Assembly (NCBI GenBank): GCA_017456645.1 | Contig: JAFTIZ010000004.1 | Location: forward strand, 1 to 64,000 | From: Oscillospiraceae bacterium | Lineage (GTDB): Bacteria; Bacillota; Clostridia; Oscillospirales; Oscillospiraceae | Direction: 5' to 3' | Length of the DNA: 64,000 nt | Part shown: in pieces, positions 26,820 to 35,319 of the stretch | How the letters are laid out: every line of letters begins with the position of its first letter | Numbering within the stretch: position 1 is the stretch's first letter | Notes under the pieces: model-generated | Seen by the model: only the letters and a program-made list of their open reading frames with translations | Told to the model about the DNA's origin: nothing | The model's database searches: none | Position numbers and translations under genes: made by a program

Positions 26820-28068
26820 TGGAATCCCAGTAAGCCTTAGCCGATTGCTCCAGCTTGTTAGGGCCATATTCATAGTAGGTGGTGCCTACCAGCTCGTCGG
26901 GCAGGTACTGCTGCTCGACCCAATGATTAGGGAACATATGGGGGTACAGATACCCCTGCTCCCGCTCCATGGTGTAGGTATCGGCGTGCATATTCTGCAG
27001 GTGGCGGGGGAAATCTCCGCCCTTGCCTTTGCGTACATCCTCAATAGCGGCATGGATGGCATCGTGACCGGAATTGGATTTAGGGGATGTAGCCATCAAA
27101 ATCGCGGCATCAGCCAAGGGGAGCTGTGCCTCAGGCATACCCAGTTTCAGAGCCATATCCACCGCTGCATTGACGATGGGGATGATCTGGGGGAACGCAA
27201 GTCCCACATCCTCCGCCGCAATGACCATAAGGCGACGGCAGGCGGATTGCATCTGCCCCGCCTCCAGCAGCCGCGCCAGATAATGCACCGCCGCATCGGG
27301 ATCAGAGCCGCGGATGGATTTTTGCAGAGCCGACAGCAGATCGTAGTGATTATCACCGTCCCGATCCGCTCGCAGCGCGCTCTTCTGGGCGACGACCTTG
27401 GCATCGGCCAGAGTCAGGGGCAATGTATCGCCATCGATCACACCGGCGGAGAACAGTACCTCAACAGCATTGATGGCCTTGCGGATGTCACCGCCGCAGG
27501 CACCGGCAATGTACTCCAGCGCCCCATCTTCGGGAATCGCCTTAAGCGCCGTCCGTTCCTCCATGTAAGCTACCGCCCGCTGCACAGCCTGCAGGGCGGC
27601 AGACGCGGAGATCTGCTTGAACTCAAACACCGTTGAGCGGCTCAAAATGGCGTTAAACACGTAAAAATAGGGATTTTCCGTAGTAGATGCAATGAGGGTG
27701 ATCTTTCCGTTTTCAATATACTCCAGCAGCGATTGCTGCTGCTTTTTATTAAAGGATTGAATCTCATCCAGATACAGTAGCACGCCGTTGGGAGCCATAA
27801 ACGTATCCAGCTCCGCTACGATCTGCTTGATATCGGCGGTGGAGGCAGTGGTGGCATTGAGCTTGTACAACGTGCGGTTGGTCTGCTGGGCGATGATGTT
27901 CGCAACTGTGGTCTTGCCGGTGCCGCTGGGACCGTAGAAAACCATATTGGGAACCTTGCCGCTGTCGATCAGCCGACGCAGCACCGCGCCCTTGCCCAGA
28001 ATATGCTCCTGACCGTAAACCTCATCCAATGTCTGCGGACGCAAAAGATCCGCCAGGGGCTGATACAT
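26809..28068 (-). CDS. rarA: Replication-associated recombination protein A (AAA+ ATPase)
   Basis: Clamp-loader-like ATPase that acts at stalled replication forks. The 419-residue product starts PLADLLRPQTLDEVYGQEHILG, has Walker A FYGPSGTGKTT (about 44-54), Walker B LLYLDEIQSFNKKQQ, sensor 1 IASTTENPYF, and the C-terminal MgsA tetramerisation domain (SDPDAAVHYLARLLEAG, AEDVGLAFP). AGGAGG lies seven bases before ATG 28068. It has its own promoter and is convergent with the S1-domain gene. Confidence 0.96.
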   Translation of the reverse strand: MYQPLADLLRPQTLDEVYGQEHILGKGAVLRRLIDSGKVPNMVFYGPSGTGKTTVANIIAQQTNRTLYKLNATTASTADIKQIVAELDTFMAPNGVLLYLDEIQSFNKKQQQSLLEYIENGKITLIASTTENPYFYVFNAILSRSTVFEFKQISASAALQAVQRAVAYMEERTALKAIPEDGALEYIAGACGGDIRKAINAVEVLFSAGVIDGDTLPLTLADAKVVAQKSALRADRDGDNHYDLLSALQKSIRGSDPDAAVHYLARLLEAGQMQSACRRLMVIAAEDVGLAFPQIIPIVNAAVDMALKLGMPEAQLPLADAAILMATSPKSNSGHDAIHAAIEDVRKGKGGDFPRHLQNMHADTYTMEREQGYLYPHMFPNHWVEQQYLPDELVGTTYYEYGPNKLEQSAKAYWDSIKN

Positions 28069-28103
28069 ACTCTCTCCTCCTGTTCTTCAAACATATTTTC
28101 TAT

Positions 28104-28132
28104 ATCATACCATCCCCTGCCGTCTGCGTCAA
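28104..28132 (-). promoter_or_regulatory. Promoter of rarA
   Basis: On the minus strand TTGACG (28132-28127) and TATGAT (28109-28104), spacing 17 nt. Confidence 0.65.
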
Positions 28133-28155
28133 GCGAACAAAATGCGAAAAAATAC

Positions 28156-28184
28156 TTGCATTTTCCAAATAACTGTGGTAATAT
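28156..28184 (+). promoter_or_regulatory. Promoter of the T-box/NUDIX/pheST operon
   Basis: TTGCAT (28156-28161) and TAATAT (28179-28184), spacing 17 nt, just upstream of the T-box leader. Confidence 0.65.
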
Positions 28185-28194
28185 CCATTCGATA

Positions 28195-28455
28195 TGCAAA
28201 TGCGTTGAACGGGCTGTCTGATATCAACGGCACTGCATTAGCGAGAGCGGGATGGTGAAAGCCGCTCGGGTGCGATATCGGGCTTTCTCCCGGGAGCTGC
28301 CATCTGAAATGCAAGTAGGAATGGACGGTTGACCCCGTTACAGGTCGCGAGCGTGATTGCGCTTTTAAGCTGCGCCAGAATTGGCGAATCGTGGGTGGTA
28401 CCGCGGAAGGAATGCCTTTCGTCCCTGTATGTTGGGATGAGAGGTTTATTTTTTT
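28195..28455 (+). promoter_or_regulatory. T-box riboswitch leader, probably phenylalanine-responsive
   Basis: A 5' leader that binds uncharged tRNA and then blocks a terminator. The T-box sequence GTGGGTGGTACCGCGG is at 28391-28406 and AAGTAGG with ACGG...CCGTTA is at 28313-28343. Stem I carries GCGAGAGCGGGATGGTGAAAGCC-like elements at 28240-28263. A candidate specifier TTC (Phe) lies at 28285-28287 in GGCTTTCTCCC; I choose it partly because pheST follows. The terminator stem is 28415-28425 with 28434-28444 (11 bp, two G-U pairs), followed by TTTATTTTTTT up to the first ATG. This explains the whole gap between rarA and the NUDIX gene. Confidence 0.9.
28415..28455 (+). terminator. T-box-controlled terminator whose right arm holds the NUDIX ribosome-binding site
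   Basis: CCTTTCGTCCC (28415-28425) pairs with GGGATGAGAGG (28434-28444), followed by a U-rich run to 28455. GAGAGG in the right arm is the only Shine-Dalgarno-like sequence before the ATG at 28456, so the terminator would also hide the start site. Confidence 0.85.
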
Positions 28456-28932
28456 ATGGATTTGACATTCAAAACCGAAGAGGGTATCTTCAACTACCGG
28501 GTCTGCGCCATTATCATCCACGACGGCGCGCTGCTGACCACCAGGAACAATAAAACCTCTTATTACTATCTCCCCGGTGGCCGGGTAAAGCTTCACGAAA
28601 CTGCTGATGCCGCCATAGACAGAGAAGTGTTTGAAGAACTGGGCGTCCACGGAAAGATCCTTCGTCCTCTGTGGCTCAATCAAGGTTTTTTCACCGAGGA
28701 TTTCTCAAAGGAAAGGTTCCACGAAATGTGCCTGTATTATTTGGTCGACATTTCCGAAACAGAGCTTCCCTCCCGGGGAACATACTTCATCCGGTACGAG
28801 GGGGATAAGCGTTACTACTACGAATGGATACCCCTAAACCGTTTGAAAGACGAATACCTCTATCCCTTGTTTATCAAAGAAAAGATCCATGATCTGCCGC
28901 AAACTCTCACGATCCTGGCAGAATATGAATAA
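28456..28932 (+). CDS. NUDIX hydrolase
   Basis: Cytosolic pyrophosphohydrolase acting on an unknown nucleoside diphosphate-linked substrate. The 158-residue product has a complete NUDIX box at about 43-66: G-RVKLH-E-TADAAID-RE-V-F-EE-L-G-V, matching Gx5Ex7REUxEExGU. Flanking strands fit the fold (CAIIIHDGALLTTRNN, YYYEWIPLNRLKDEYLYP). It is the first gene after the Phe-type T-box and is followed after 28 bases by pheS, so it should be induced when phenylalanine is short. Nothing in the sequence shows why a NUDIX enzyme is placed there. Confidence 0.9.
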   Translation: MDLTFKTEEGIFNYRVCAIIIHDGALLTTRNNKTSYYYLPGGRVKLHETADAAIDREVFEELGVHGKILRPLWLNQGFFTEDFSKERFHEMCLYYLVDISETELPSRGTYFIRYEGDKRYYYEWIPLNRLKDEYLYPLFIKEKIHDLPQTLTILAEYE

Positions 28933-28960
28933 ATACATTACCCTAAAAGGAGAATGATAC

Positions 28961-30004
28961 ATGAAAGAACAATTAGAGCTGATCAAGCAAAACGCGCTGG
29001 CCGCTCTGGAGGCTGCGGCTGACACCGCCGCTCTGGACGAGCAGCGAGTCAAGTGGCTGGGTAAGAAGGGCGAACTGACCGCCGTGCTGAAGATGATGGG
29101 CAAGCTGTCCGCTGAGGAGCGCCCCGTCATGGGTCAGCTGGCCAACTCTGTCCGTGCCGAGATCGAGGCCAAGCTGGAGCAGCGCAAGGCTGAGCTCAGC
29201 GCTTGCGCTCTGGAGGCCAAGCTGGCTGCCGAAAGCATCGACGTGACCATCCCCGGCAAGGCCGTGGAGCTGGGGCATCAGCACCCCATGAATCAGGTGC
29301 TGCAGCAGGTCAAGGACATCTTCGTGGGTCTGGGCTACACCGTTGTGGACGGCCCTGAGGTGGAACTGGCTGATTACAACTTCACCCGTCTGAACATCGA
29401 AGAGGGTCACCCCTCCCGTGACCGCAGCGACACCTTCTACTTCAACGATGAAGACAGTGTCCTGCTGCGCACTCAGACCAGCTCCATGCAGATCCGTTTC
29501 ATGGAGAATAACAAGCCCCCTCTGTGCATGCTGGCTCCCGGCCGTGTGTTCCGCAAGGACGAGGCCGATGCCACCCACTCCCCCATGTTCCACCAGATCG
29601 AGGGTCTGGTGGTGGATGAGCACATCACCATGGGCGACCTGAAGGGCGCTCTGATCACCATCATGCGCGCCATCTACGGCGAGGATGCTCAGATGCGCTT
29701 CCGCCCCCACCACTTCCCCTTCACCGAGCCCAGCTGCGAAATGGACATGCAGTGCCACAAGTGCCACGGCACCGGCGAGGTTGACGGCAACGTTTGCCCC
29801 ACCTGCCACGGCGAGGGCTGGATCGAACTGCTGGGCGCAGGCATGGTTCACCCCGACGTTCTGCGTAACTGCGGCATCGACCCCGAGAAGTACTCCGGCT
29901 TCGCCTTCGGCATGGGTCTGGAGCGCATGGCTATGGGTCGCCTGAAGATTAACGACCTGCGTCTGATCTTCGACAATAACATCAAATTCCTTGAGCAATT
30001 TTAA
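28961..30004 (+). CDS. pheS: Phenylalanine-tRNA ligase alpha subunit
   Basis: Catalytic subunit of the alpha2-beta2 class II synthetase that charges tRNA-Phe. The 347-residue product has the N-terminal coiled coil (EQLELIKQNALAALEAA), motif 2 (FRKDEADATHSPMFHQIEGLVVD) and motif 3 (GFAFGMGLERMAMGR). A CHKCHGTGEV...CPTCHGEGW segment near residues 263-284 is a zinc-binding insert also seen in other Firmicute PheS. AGGAG lies upstream of ATG. Codon use is strongly biased (CTG, CGT, CCC), as in glnS. It is in the T-box operon ahead of pheT. Confidence 0.98.
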   Translation: MKEQLELIKQNALAALEAAADTAALDEQRVKWLGKKGELTAVLKMMGKLSAEERPVMGQLANSVRAEIEAKLEQRKAELSACALEAKLAAESIDVTIPGKAVELGHQHPMNQVLQQVKDIFVGLGYTVVDGPEVELADYNFTRLNIEEGHPSRDRSDTFYFNDEDSVLLRTQTSSMQIRFMENNKPPLCMLAPGRVFRKDEADATHSPMFHQIEGLVVDEHITMGDLKGALITIMRAIYGEDAQMRFRPHHFPFTEPSCEMDMQCHKCHGTGEVDGNVCPTCHGEGWIELLGAGMVHPDVLRNCGIDPEKYSGFAFGMGLERMAMGRLKINDLRLIFDNNIKFLEQF

Positions 30005-30018
30005 AGGAGGGACAGATC

Positions 30019-32406
30019 ATGAAACTGAACAGAAAATGGCTGCATGAGGAATTCGTGGATCTTTCCCATGTTTCCGACAAAGAATTCGTTGAAACCATGA
30101 CCGTTGCCGGTCAGAAGGTCGAAACCTACGAGCGCATGGACGCCGAGATCAAGAACGTCGTGGTAGGCAAGGTGGTTTCCATCGTCCGTCACGAAAACTC
30201 CGACCATATGTGGGTCTGTCAGGTGGACGTGGGTCAGGAAGAGCCCGTGCAGATCGTCACCGGTGCACAGAATGTGAAGCAGGGCGATCTGGTTCCCGCC
30301 GCTCTGCACAATTCCTATCTGCCCGGCGGCATCCACATCACCAAGGGCAAGCTCCGTGGCGAGAAGTCCAACGGTATGCTCTGCTCCTTTGCGGAATTGG
30401 GTCTGACTCAGAACGATCTGCCTGACGCTTATGCCGACGGCATCTGGATTCTGAATGACGAGGACTGTAAGCCCGGCGACGACATCAATCTGGTCATCGG
30501 CAACGATGATACCATCGTGGACTTCGAGATCACCAACAATCGTCCCGATTGCTACTCCATCATCGGTCTGGCTCGTGAGGCCGCCGCAGCCTTCGACAAG
30601 CCCATGCGTCACCATGAGCCTGTGGTTAAGGGCAGCGATGTGGGCTCTATGTACGAGATGCTGGACGTTGAGGTTCCCGCAGAGAATCTGTGCAACCGCT
30701 ACTCCTCCCGTATGGTGAAGAACGTCAAGATCGCCCCCTCCCCCAAGTGGCTGCGTCAGCGCCTGCGCGCCAACGGCGTTCGTCCCATTAACAACATCGT
30801 TGACATCACCAACTACGTCATGCTGGAGTACGGTCAGCCCATGCACGCCTTCGACTACCGCTACGTCGGTTCCGGCAAGATCGTTGTCCGTGAAGCTACC
30901 GAGGGCGAAACCCTGACCACTCTGGACGGCAACGTCCGTCAGCTGAAGCCCGGTATGCTGGTCATCGCTGACGAAAACAAGCCCATTGGCCTTGCCGGCA
31001 TTATGGGCGGTGAGAACTCCGAAATTCTGGACGATACCACCACCGTTGTCTTCGAGTCCGCCAACTTCAACGGCACCTCCATCCGTCAGACCGCGCTGGC
31101 TCTGGGTATGCGTACCGAGTCCTCCGGCAAGTTCGAAAAGAATCTGGATCCCATGATGACCGTTCCTGCTGTGCAGCGTGCCTGCGAGCTGGTAGAGCTG
31201 CTCCAGTGCGGCGATGTCATGGACGGCATTATTGATATCATCAATTATGTGCCCTCCCCTAAGACGCTGGAACTGGAGCCTGAGAAGATCAACCGTCTGC
31301 TGGGAACCGAGATCAGTGAAGCTGACATGGTCAGCTACCTGAACCGTCTGGAAATCCCCGTGGAGGGTCGAACCATCCACGTTCCCTCCTTCCGCCCCGA
31401 CCTGAACCTGATGGCTGACATTGCTGAGGAAGTGGGTCGTCTGTACGGCTACAACGAAATTCCCACCACCGCCTTCAAGAACGCCACTCAGGGTGGCTAC
31501 AGCCCCGAAATGATCATGGAGAACAAGGCAGGCCAGCTGTGCCGCAGCCTTGGCTTCAGCGAGATCATCACTTACTCCTTCGTGTCCCCTGCCATCTTTG
31601 ACCAGATTCGCCTGCCGGCTGACAGTGTTCTGAGAAACGCCATGCGCATCCAGAACCCTCTGGGCGAGGACACTTCCATCATGCGTACCATTGCCGTACC
31701 CTCCATGCTGGACATTCTGGCACGCAACAACGCTTACCACAACAAGAGCGTCAAGCTCTACGAGCTGGCTAAGATTTACCTGCCCACCGAGGGTCAGGTT
31801 CTGCCTGAAGAGCCCAAGATGCTGGTTCTGGGCACCTACGGTGAGGGCACTGACTTCTTCACCCTGAAGGGTCAGCTGGAAGCCATTTTCACCGGTCTGC
31901 GTGTGAAGAAGGCCACCTACAGCGCCGTTTCCGACAATCCCACCTACCACCCCGGCCGCTGTGCTGTGGTCAGCATTGATGGCGTGGAACTGGGCTATCT
32001 GGGTCAGATTCATCCTCTGGTTGCTCAGAACTACGGCATGGATGTGGATGTCTACTGCGCCGAGATCAACTTCACAAAGCTGTTTGACCTGCGCCTGCCT
32101 GACGTGACTTACACTCCCCTGCCCAAGTACCCCAGCGTCAGCCGTGACCTGTCGCTGATCTGCGATGAGGCTGTGACCGTTGCTCAGATCGAGGATGTCA
32201 TCACCGCCGCTGCCGGCAAGCTTCTGCGCTCCGTCAAGCTGTTCGACATCTATCGCGGCAAGGGCGTGGCCGAGGGAAAGAAGAGCATGGCCTTCTCTTT
32301 GGAGCTGCGTGCTGACGACCGCACCCTGACGGATGCCGACTCCGAGGGTGTCATCACCAAGGTGCTGACAGCCCTGTCCGAGAAGCTGAATGCTACCCTG
32401 CGTTGA
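30019..32406 (+). CDS. pheT: Phenylalanine-tRNA ligase beta subunit
   Basis: Structural and editing subunit of PheRS. The 795-residue length is usual for the bacterial long form. Domain order: N-terminal tRNA-binding EMAP-like domain (VVGKVVSIVRHENSDHMWVCQVDVG, about 45-70), B3/B4 editing domain (NRPDCYSIIGLAREAAAAF), B5 (TLELEPEKINRLLGTEI), the catalytic-like core, and the C-terminal FDX-ACB anticodon-binding domain (PKYPSVSRDLSLIC...LFDIYRGKGVAEGKKS). AAAGGAGG precedes ATG. I see no clear terminator after it, so some readthrough to ireB is possible. Confidence 0.98.
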   Translation: MKLNRKWLHEEFVDLSHVSDKEFVETMTVAGQKVETYERMDAEIKNVVVGKVVSIVRHENSDHMWVCQVDVGQEEPVQIVTGAQNVKQGDLVPAALHNSYLPGGIHITKGKLRGEKSNGMLCSFAELGLTQNDLPDAYADGIWILNDEDCKPGDDINLVIGNDDTIVDFEITNNRPDCYSIIGLAREAAAAFDKPMRHHEPVVKGSDVGSMYEMLDVEVPAENLCNRYSSRMVKNVKIAPSPKWLRQRLRANGVRPINNIVDITNYVMLEYGQPMHAFDYRYVGSGKIVVREATEGETLTTLDGNVRQLKPGMLVIADENKPIGLAGIMGGENSEILDDTTTVVFESANFNGTSIRQTALALGMRTESSGKFEKNLDPMMTVPAVQRACELVELLQCGDVMDGIIDIINYVPSPKTLELEPEKINRLLGTEISEADMVSYLNRLEIPVEGRTIHVPSFRPDLNLMADIAEEVGRLYGYNEIPTTAFKNATQGGYSPEMIMENKAGQLCRSLGFSEIITYSFVSPAIFDQIRLPADSVLRNAMRIQNPLGEDTSIMRTIAVPSMLDILARNNAYHNKSVKLYELAKIYLPTEGQVLPEEPKMLVLGTYGEGTDFFTLKGQLEAIFTGLRVKKATYSAVSDNPTYHPGRCAVVSIDGVELGYLGQIHPLVAQNYGMDVDVYCAEINFTKLFDLRLPDVTYTPLPKYPSVSRDLSLICDEAVTVAQIEDVITAAAGKLLRSVKLFDIYRGKGVAEGKKSMAFSLELRADDRTLTDADSEGVITKVLTALSEKLNATLR

Positions 32407-32427
32407 TAAAAAAATACAAATCGGGGC

Positions 32428-32456
32428 TTTACACAAACAAAATTTTGGGTTATAAT
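32428..32456 (+). promoter_or_regulatory. Promoter of ireB
   Basis: TTTACA (32428-32433) and TATAAT (32451-32456), spacing 17 nt, starting 22 bases after the pheT stop codon. Confidence 0.7.
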
Positions 32457-32487
32457 ATCCCTAATCTTTATTAGGAGGTCGATACAA

Positions 32488-32739
32488 ATGATGGATAACA
32501 CCATTAAGTTCACGGTTCCCGGCGATGACAAGCAGGATATGCGCCGCATTCTGCGCACCGTATTCGACGCTCTGAATGAGAAAGGCTATAACCCCATCAA
32601 TCAGATCGTTGGCTACCTGCTCTCGGAAGATCCCACCTATATCACCAACTACAATAATGCTCGCAGCATGATTGTCAAGCTGGATCGGGACGAGCTTCTG
32701 CAGGAATTGGTACGCTGCTACCTGTTTGACAAGAAGTAA
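32488..32739 (+). CDS. ireB: IreB family regulatory phosphoprotein
   Basis: Small cytosolic protein of the UPF0297 family; in Enterococcus IreB is a target of the PASTA kinase IreK and influences cephalosporin resistance. The 83-residue product matches the family throughout ([52 protein letters not shown] sequence, positions 5-52, and [19 protein letters not shown]). The Thr residues near the N-terminus are the usual phosphorylation region. AGGAGG lies ten bases before ATG. It has its own promoter and terminator; the usual ruvX neighbour is absent. Confidence 0.94.
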   Translation: MMDNTIKFTVPGDDKQDMRRILRTVFDALNEKGYNPINQIVGYLLSEDPTYITNYNNARSMIVKLDRDELLQELVRCYLFDKK

Positions 32740-32746
32740 CTCCGCC

Positions 32747-32780
32747 AAGAGGCTTTTGCCACGGCAAAAGCCTCTTTCCA
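32747..32780 (+). terminator. Terminator after ireB
   Basis: A long stem AAGAGGCTTTTGCC (32747-32760) with GGCAAAAGCCTCTT (32763-32776), followed by TCCATTTC. The innermost pairs must open to give a usable loop. Confidence 0.8.
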
Positions 32781-32863
32781 TTTCATACTCCCCCTCCGTC
32801 TTACGATTTCTTCCAGGAAATTAGGAAACCGCTGGAAGACCAACCGGATATGCCCAAATTCGG

Positions 32864-32892
32864 TTGACAAAGGTGTAACAATCTGTTACCAT
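32864..32892 (+). promoter_or_regulatory. Promoter with palindromic site upstream of the 95-aa gene
   Basis: TTGACA (32864-32869) and TACCAT (32887-32892), spacing 17 nt. The perfect palindrome GTAACA-ATC-TGTTAC (32875-32889) lies between the boxes and overlaps the -10, a classic repressor position. Confidence 0.6.
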
Positions 32893-32924
32893 TCACACAC
32901 TCTTATGGAAAGGAGGCACCTGAT

Positions 32925-33212
32925 ATGGCAGAAGATAAGGTTCTCATGTACAAGGGTCACCCCCTGATGCGCAAGGACAATATGATTTACTATGGCTCCA
33001 TGGCCGACTCTCACATCGTCATGCTGCAGGTTTTGGAGACCAAGAAGGTTGGCGACACGGATATCGCAACCAAGGTTTCCGTCCAGCTTCAGCTGACCGA
33101 TCCCGGCGCCAGAAGCCGTGACCGCGTGGTCAAGAAGAGCGAAAAGCCCGGCTTTTACACCGCTCTGGACGTAGGCAGCGTATGGCTCGAACGGGCGCTG
33201 GCAGGCAAGTAA
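32925..33212 (+). CDS. Conserved small protein of unknown function (95 aa)
   Basis: No family recognised with confidence. The product looks cytosolic and beta-rich (VLMYKGHPLMRKDNMIYYG, SHIVMLQVLETKKV, TKVSVQLQLTD), with no signal peptide or membrane helix. AAAGGAGG lies ten bases before ATG and a good promoter with a palindrome is upstream, so the gene is real and probably regulated. No terminator is seen before the NlpC/P60 gene 32 bases downstream, so the two may share a transcript. Confidence 0.75.
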   Translation: MAEDKVLMYKGHPLMRKDNMIYYGSMADSHIVMLQVLETKKVGDTDIATKVSVQLQLTDPGARSRDRVVKKSEKPGFYTALDVGSVWLERALAGK

Positions 33213-33244
33213 GACTTTTTTCACAGTAAGACGGAGGGCAACGT

Positions 33245-34210
33245 ATGAAACGACTTACACGCACGATTCTCACTCTGCTGGCAATTTTTATCTTTATTGG
33301 CAGCACAGCCACTGGCGTTTCCGCTAAAAGCGAAACTCTGGTGCAAAATGTGGCAACGGTGGATGCCAGCGCCCTGCGCCTGCGCTCCGCGCCGTCTACC
33401 TCAAGCACAACTCTGGCCTATGCTCCACGGGGAGAATATGTGATCATCTACGGCAAGACCGGCCAATGGTATCACGTTGGCTATAACCTGACCGAAGGCT
33501 TCATGCATGAAAGCTACCTGACCACTTACACACGAAAGAACGTAGAGCTTGGCTATGGCAGCATATCCGGCAACAAGGTCAATATCCGCTCCGGCCCCGG
33601 AACATCTTATTCCTCTGTGGCACGGGCGAACAAGGGCGATCAGGCTTATATCATCGGCTTTAACAATCAGTGGTATAAGGTGATCTACAACACGCACATC
33701 GGTTATATTCGCAGCGATTATCTGGATCTGACCGAGATTCCCTACGAAAATCAGGCATCTCAAAATAAGCCCCTGTTCTTCGTAAACGGCAAATCTACCG
33801 GAATTACCCCCAGCGCATCCGCTCTGAACGGCACCACTTCCGGCACCGCTCAGCAGATCATTACCAACGCGAAAAAGTATCTGGGCACGCCCTATGTCTG
33901 GGGTGGTACCACGCCGAAGGGTTTCGATTGCTCCGGCTATGTTCAGTACGTTTTCCGGCAGAGCGGTATCACCCTGCCCCGTACCACCACCGAGCAATAC
34001 AAAGTCGGTACCTATGTGGCAAAAAGCAACCTGCAGCCCGGTGATCTTGTGTTCCTGCAGAATACATACCGCGATGGGATCTCCCATGTCGGTATCTATG
34101 TTGGCGACGGTAAGATGATCCACGCATCCAGTTCAAAGGGTGTCGTAATCAGCGACCTGAACAACAGCTATTACACGAAGCACTATTACGGTGCCCGTCG
34201 TGTGCTCTAA
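33245..34210 (+). CDS. Secreted NlpC/P60 peptidoglycan hydrolase with SH3 domains
   Basis: Cell-wall peptidase that cuts within the peptide stem. The 321-residue product has a signal peptide (residues 1-28, ILTLLAIFIFIGSTATGVSAK), two bacterial SH3 domains (about 38-95, DASALRLRSAPSTSS; and 108-162, NKVNIRSGPGTSY), a linker, and a C40 catalytic domain (about 203-321). Catalytic Cys is in GFDCSGYVQYVF, His in ISHVGIYVGDG, with IHASS following. GGAGG lies about ten bases before ATG. It is followed by a terminator, which separates it from spoVAD. Confidence 0.94.
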   Translation: MKRLTRTILTLLAIFIFIGSTATGVSAKSETLVQNVATVDASALRLRSAPSTSSTTLAYAPRGEYVIIYGKTGQWYHVGYNLTEGFMHESYLTTYTRKNVELGYGSISGNKVNIRSGPGTSYSSVARANKGDQAYIIGFNNQWYKVIYNTHIGYIRSDYLDLTEIPYENQASQNKPLFFVNGKSTGITPSASALNGTTSGTAQQIITNAKKYLGTPYVWGGTTPKGFDCSGYVQYVFRQSGITLPRTTTEQYKVGTYVAKSNLQPGDLVFLQNTYRDGISHVGIYVGDGKMIHASSSKGVVISDLNNSYYTKHYYGARRVL

Positions 34211-34224
34211 ATTCGAAAATTATG

Positions 34225-34254
34225 ACCGGTACCCATGGGGTGCCGGTATTTTTT
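34225..34254 (+). terminator. Terminator after the NlpC/P60 gene
   Basis: Ten-bp stem ACCGGTACCC (34225-34234) with GGGTGCCGGT (34238-34247, one G-U pair), then ATTTTTT. Confidence 0.88.
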
Positions 34255-34298
34255 ATGCCTTCGCGGGTAAACTATGAAAAAATCATAGGAGGCTCCCT

Positions 34299-35318
34299 AT
34301 GGCAAAACAAAAACGGGGAAAGCAGAGCTTCATTCCCGAAATACAGCCGGTCATCACCGCATGGGCCAGCGTGGCAGGAAAAAAAGAGGGTGAAGGCCCT
34401 CTGGGCAAGACCTTCGACGTAGTATGTCAGGACAGCTACTTTGGACAAAAAACCTGGGAGCAGGGCGAAAAACGACTTCAGCAGCTGGCTCTGGAAACCT
34501 TAGTGAAAAAAGCAGGTCTGAAGGAAACTCAGCTGGATCTGGTGTATTCGGGCGACCTACTGAACCAGTGCATTGGCTCATCCTTCAGCCTGCGCAATAC
34601 CGGCATTCCCCATCTGGGGCTGTACGGAGCCTGCTCGACCATGGCGGAAAGCTTGCTGCTGGCAGCTATGACCGTCGGCGGCGGCTATGGGGATCGGGTG
34701 GTGGCCATGACCTCCTCCCATTTCGCCTCCTCCGAGCGGCAGTACCGCTTCCCTCTGGGTTACGGCGGACAACGAACCCCCACCGCCCAATGGACAGTTA
34801 CCGGCTCCGGAGCGGCTCTGGTCTGCGCAGAAGGCAAAGGTCCTGTCATCGAAAGCTGCACTGTTGGAACCGTGCAGGATCTTGGCATCATGGATGCCAA
34901 CAATATGGGCGCAGCCATGGCACCGGCGGCCTTTAACACTATTCGTGCCCATTTTCGTGATCTGGGCAGCGCACCGGAGGATTATGATCTGATCGTCACC
35001 GGCGATCTTGGTCAGATGGGCAAGGAAATGCTTCTGGAGCTTGCCCGTCTTGAGGGACTCAGCCTAGGCGGCAGATTAACGGATTGCGGCACGCTTGTAT
35101 TCGACAACACCGTTCAGGATGTGCATGCCGGCGGCTCCGGCTGCGGCTGCAGCGCCATCACGTTGTGCGGCGACCTACTGAACAAGCTGGAAAGCGGTAA
35201 ACTGAAACGGATTTTGTTCTGCGGCACGGGAGCCCTGCTATCCCCCACTTCCACCCAGCAAGGGCTGCCGATTCCCGGCGTGTGTCACGCAGTCTCCATT
35301 CTTTCCGGGAGGAATTAA
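34299..35318 (+). CDS. spoVAD: Stage V sporulation protein AD
   Basis: Forespore protein required for dipicolinic acid uptake into the developing spore; it has a thiolase-like fold and binds DPA. The 339-residue product matches SpoVAD throughout (DVVCQDSYFGQKTWEQGE, YSGDLLNQCIGSSFSLRNTGIPHLGLYGACSTM, GGSGCGCSAI near the end). AGGAGG precedes ATG 34299. spoVAE starts one base after its stop codon. The usual upstream neighbour spoVAC is not here; an NlpC/P60 gene and a terminator precede it. Expression from a forespore (SigG) promoter is expected, but I could not identify one with confidence. Confidence 0.95.
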   Translation: MAKQKRGKQSFIPEIQPVITAWASVAGKKEGEGPLGKTFDVVCQDSYFGQKTWEQGEKRLQQLALETLVKKAGLKETQLDLVYSGDLLNQCIGSSFSLRNTGIPHLGLYGACSTMAESLLLAAMTVGGGYGDRVVAMTSSHFASSERQYRFPLGYGGQRTPTAQWTVTGSGAALVCAEGKGPVIESCTVGTVQDLGIMDANNMGAAMAPAAFNTIRAHFRDLGSAPEDYDLIVTGDLGQMGKEMLLELARLEGLSLGGRLTDCGTLVFDNTVQDVHAGGSGCGCSAITLCGDLLNKLESGKLKRILFCGTGALLSPTSTQQGLPIPGVCHAVSILSGRN

Positions 35319-35319
35319 C

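Noticed and set aside
28195..28455. A tRNA gene or other structured RNA in the gap before the NUDIX gene
   Set aside because: The GGGTGGTACCGCGG sequence, the antiterminator region and the terminator identify it as a T-box leader; no cloverleaf with a TTCGA arm is seen.
30001..32436. An 811-codon open frame opposite pheT, and similar long frames opposite pheS and glnS
   Set aside because: These arise from the strong codon bias of highly expressed synthetase genes. Products are Val/Gly/His-rich without domains.
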